A stretch of DNA of 64,000 nt, taken from NCBI GenBank assembly GCA_030263455.1, contig SZOZ01000004.1, forward strand, positions 173,648 through 237,647, written 5' to 3'. The notes below the pieces were generated by a model. The model did no database searches and was not told where the DNA came from. It saw only the letters and a program-made list of their open reading frames with translations. This DNA is from Synechococcales cyanobacterium CNB (GTDB taxonomy: Bacteria; Planctomycetota; Phycisphaerae; Phycisphaerales; UBA1924). This document shows, one piece after another, positions 61,806 through 64,000 of this stretch; within the stretch, counting starts at the first letter, position 1, and every line of letters begins with the position of its first letter. The translations under genes and the position numbers were made by a program.

Positions 61806-63698
61806 GTGTCCCGCCACTCCCTCCTCACCGATCTTGACCTTCACCTCTTCAACGAAGGCACGCACGCACGCCTCTACGAGAAACTCGGCGCGCACCACCT
61901 CCGAGACGGCGCGGCCTTCGCCGTCTGGGCGCCCGATGCCGAGCGTGTCGCAGTCGTCGGCGACTTCAACCGCTGGAACCCGGACGCCAACCCCCTCCAC
62001 CCGCGCGGCTCATCCGGCATCTGGGAAGCCTTCGTCCCCGGCGCACAACCGGGCCATTACTACAAGTTCCGCATCCGCCCGCGCCACGCCCTGCACGAAC
62101 TCGAGAAGTCCGACCCCTTCGCCGCACACGCCGAGCGTCCGCCCGGCTTCGCCTCGCGCGTCTGGCAGCCAGGCTACGACTGGGGCGACGCCGACTGGAT
62201 GTCCACACGCCACGAACGCCGATGGCTCCGCAGGCCCGTCTCCATCTACGAGGTCCACCTCGGCTCCTGGCGCCGCGTCCCCGAGGAAGGCAACCGACCG
62301 CTCAACTACCGCGAGATCGCTCCCGCTCTCGCCGAGTACGTCGCCTGGCTCGGCTTCACCCACGTCGAACTCCTCCCCGTCATGGAGCACCCCTTCGACG
62401 GCTCATGGGGCTACCAGACCACCGGCTACTTCGCCCCCACCAGCCGCTTCGGAACGCCACAGGACTTCATGTTTCTCGTCGACACCCTCCACCGCGCCGG
62501 CGTCGGCGTCATCCTCGACTGGGTGCCCTCCCACTTCCCCCTCGACGCACACGCCCTCGCACGCTTCGACGGCACGCACCTCTTCGAGCACCAGGATCCG
62601 CGGCTCGGTTTCCACCCCGATTGGACGACCGCCATCTTCAACTACGGTCGCCACGAGGTCCGCTCCTTCCTCCTCTCCTCAGCCTCCTGCTGGCTCGACC
62701 GCTTCCACGCGGACGCGCTGCGCGTCGACGCCGTCGCCTCGATGCTCTACCTCGACTACTCGCGCAAGGAGGGCGAGTGGCTCCCCAACCGTTTCGGCGG
62801 ACGCGAGAACCTCGAAGCCGCCGACTTCCTCCGCGCCCTCAACGTCGCCGTCTACCGCGATCATCCCGGCGTCGAGACGATCGCCGAGGAATCCACCGCG
62901 TGGCCCGGAGTCTCACGCCCCGCCCACACCGGCGGCCTCGGATTCGGCTTCAAGTGGGACATGGGCTGGATGAACGACACCCTCCGCTACTTCTCACGCG
63001 ACCCCGTCCACCGCCGATTCCACCACGGCGACCTCACCTTCCGCCCCATCTACGCCTTCAGCGAGAACTACGTCCTCCCCCTCTCGCACGACGAGGTCGT
63101 CCACGGCAAAGGCTCGCTCCTCGCACGCATGCCCGGCGACGACTGGCAGAAGTTCGCCAACCTCCGGCTCCTCTACGCCCTCCAGTGGCTCTCACCCGGC
63201 AAGAAACTCCTCTTCATGGGCGGCGAGTTCGCACAGTGGGACGAATGGAACCACGAAACCAGCCTCGACTGGCGACTTACACACTTCGAACGCCACCGCG
63301 GCGTCATGGAACTCGTCCGCACCCTCAACCGCATCTACCGCGAGGAACCCGCCCTCCACCAGCACGACTGCGAGCCGGTCGGCTTCGAATGGATCGACTT
63401 CCACGACGCCGACCAGAGCGTTATCTCGTTCCTCCGCCGCGGCGACGCGGGCGCCCCCCCCATCCTCTGCGTCTTCAACTGCACCCCCGTCCCGCGCCAC
63501 GACTACCGCCTCGGCATCCCCGAGCCGGGCCGATGGGTCAGCATCCTCGACACCGACGCACCCGTCTTCTTCGGCTCGGGCCACCCCACCCCGCACGCCG
63601 CCAACGCCGAACCCCACCCCATGCACGGGCGCGCACACTCGATCACCGTCACCCTCCCCCCCCTCGCCGCCCTCGCCTTCAAGCCCCACCGCGCATAG
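61806..63698 (+). CDS. glgB: 1,4-alpha-glucan branching enzyme
   Basis: This enzyme adds alpha-1,6 branches to glycogen; it has 630 residues and belongs to GH13 subfamily 9. The CBM48 N-domain (AAFAVWAPDAERVAVVGDFN) leads to the barrel with nucleophile Asp308 (ADALRVDAVASML), acid/base Glu361 (ETIAEEST) and transition-state Asp429 (LPLSHDEVVHGKGS). GYQTTGYFAPTSRFGTP and KKLLFMGGEFAQWDEW are also typical. It is complete but lacks the long extra N-terminal domain of some GlgBs. The start is GTG 61806. It is divergent from the glycogen synthase/debranching operon. Confidence 0.96.
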   Translation: MSRHSLLTDLDLHLFNEGTHARLYEKLGAHHLRDGAAFAVWAPDAERVAVVGDFNRWNPDANPLHPRGSSGIWEAFVPGAQPGHYYKFRIRPRHALHELEKSDPFAAHAERPPGFASRVWQPGYDWGDADWMSTRHERRWLRRPVSIYEVHLGSWRRVPEEGNRPLNYREIAPALAEYVAWLGFTHVELLPVMEHPFDGSWGYQTTGYFAPTSRFGTPQDFMFLVDTLHRAGVGVILDWVPSHFPLDAHALARFDGTHLFEHQDPRLGFHPDWTTAIFNYGRHEVRSFLLSSASCWLDRFHADALRVDAVASMLYLDYSRKEGEWLPNRFGGRENLEAADFLRALNVAVYRDHPGVETIAEESTAWPGVSRPAHTGGLGFGFKWDMGWMNDTLRYFSRDPVHRRFHHGDLTFRPIYAFSENYVLPLSHDEVVHGKGSLLARMPGDDWQKFANLRLLYALQWLSPGKKLLFMGGEFAQWDEWNHETSLDWRLTHFERHRGVMELVRTLNRIYREEPALHQHDCEPVGFEWIDFHDADQSVISFLRRGDAGAPPILCVFNCTPVPRHDYRLGIPEPGRWVSILDTDAPVFFGSGHPTPHAANAEPHPMHGRAHSITVTLPPLAALAFKPHRA

Positions 63699-63715
63699 CC
63701 GGATATCCCTCTCCC

Positions 63716-63745
63716 GGGGCAGTGTCTCGCAGGCCCCGTCTTTCG
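63716..63745 (+). terminator. Possible weak terminator after glgB
   Basis: GGGGC pairs with GCCCC across 12 nt, followed by GTCTTTCG. The stem is short. Confidence 0.25.
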
Positions 63746-63755
63746 TTCGCTCTCC

Positions 63756-64000
63756 TTACTTCCCCTTCTCCGCGTCGAACCACTTCAGGAACAGCGTCAC
63801 GTCCTGATCGTCCACCGACCAGTCCAGGTTCAGGTCGGCCGACGGGTCCTTCGACGCCGCCGCGGCCATGAACGCCGTCAGGTCCGAGCCGTCCACCTTC
63901 TCGTCGCCCGTGAAGTCCGACGCGAACCCGATGCAGTTGATGTTGATCCGGTGCAGGTAGCACGTCCGCTCCCCGCCGCTCGGGTCGCGTCCGATGTACG
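63756..64000 (-). CDS. C-terminal end of a dockerin-tailed protein (runs off the window)
   Basis: The stop is at 63756-63758, and the frame is open to the window edge, so 81 residues are visible and the start lies outside. The sequence YIGRDPSGGERTCYLHRINI is followed by two dockerin-like repeats: DFTGDEKVDGSDLTAFMAA and DLNLDWSVDDQDVTLFLKWF. The ending is AEKGK. Secretion is inferred from the dockerin. The part before it could be a beta-sandwich or RHS-type end and cannot be assigned. Confidence 0.8.
   Translation of the reverse strand, partial: YIGRDPSGGERTCYLHRININCIGFASDFTGDEKVDGSDLTAFMAAAASKDPSADLNLDWSVDDQDVTLFLKWFDAEKGK

Overview
The window is a GC-rich (about 70% by eye) chromosomal segment from a planctomycete, most likely of the class Phycisphaerae. 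The evidence is the combination of dockerin-ended secreted proteins, PEP-CTERM-like tails of the VPAPGS...RRRR type, a giant surface protein with a LEPR-XLL-like N-terminus (RLEERKLL), a DUF1559-like pseudopilin and an ECF sigma/FecR pair. No rRNA, integrase, insertion sequence or CRISPR array was seen. One tRNA (His) is present.

Layout. 1-0.8 kb: the end of a secreted CARDB/dockerin protein with a strong terminator. 0.9-5.4 kb: a four-gene Mn/Zn/Fe ABC uptake operon in which both permeases carry a DtxR-like C-terminal domain, with a promoter/operator candidate in front. 5.6-7.8 kb: a GH31 alpha-glucosidase. 7.8-9.4 kb: a subtilase with dockerin repeats. 9.6-19.1 kb: a 3164-residue surface protein. 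19.5-25.6 kb: pheA, a membrane protein, clpX and small genes (SHOCT protein, unknown, HAD phosphatase, acylphosphatase). 26-30 kb: dnaG-rpoD. 30-34.4 kb: DUF486 protein, PEP-CTERM-like protein, DUF885 and M24 peptidases. 34.6-40.3 kb: gyrB, a fructosamine-kinase-like gene, a hybrid histidine kinase and tRNA-His. 40.4-47.4 kb: pckA, a second PEP-CTERM-like protein, a three-gene secreted/membrane operon (beta-helix, zinc-ribbon membrane protein, Cys-rich protein) and sucC. 47.5-51.7 kb: a methyltransferase, a secreted protein, ECF sigma, FecR-like protein and pseudopilin. 51.7-53.4 kb: a decayed DNA-methyltransferase locus with two small unknown ORFs. 53.5-57.8 kb: nuoB, a double-ACT protein, YihY and an RsuA-family pseudouridine synthase, then a coiled-coil protein. 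57.8-63.7 kb: a compact glycogen locus with GH133 debranching enzyme and a GT3 (animal/fungal-type) glycogen synthase on one strand and glgB divergently. The window ends inside another dockerin-tailed gene.

How the parts fit. Glycogen synthase, branching and debranching enzymes lie together, and a GH31 glucosidase lies elsewhere in the window. pckA and sucC are central-carbon genes. Several secreted proteins share dockerin or PEP-CTERM-like tails, but no cohesin or exosortase is in view.

Most unusual points. (1) A 10-bp tandem repeat inside the signal-peptide region of the gene at 45.1-46.05 kb: the only start with an ideal ribosome site is out of frame and would be in frame with one repeat fewer, as expected for a phase-variation switch. 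(2) DtxR-like domains fused to both metal permeases. (3) A giant surface protein whose C-terminus resembles a zinc peptidase with every metal ligand lost. (4) A GT3 glycogen synthase gene carrying a ten-G tract. (5) A cluster of genes whose -10-like element lies 6-8 nt before the start codon, suggesting leaderless mRNAs. (6) Remnants of two DNA methyltransferases next to a translationally coupled small ORF.
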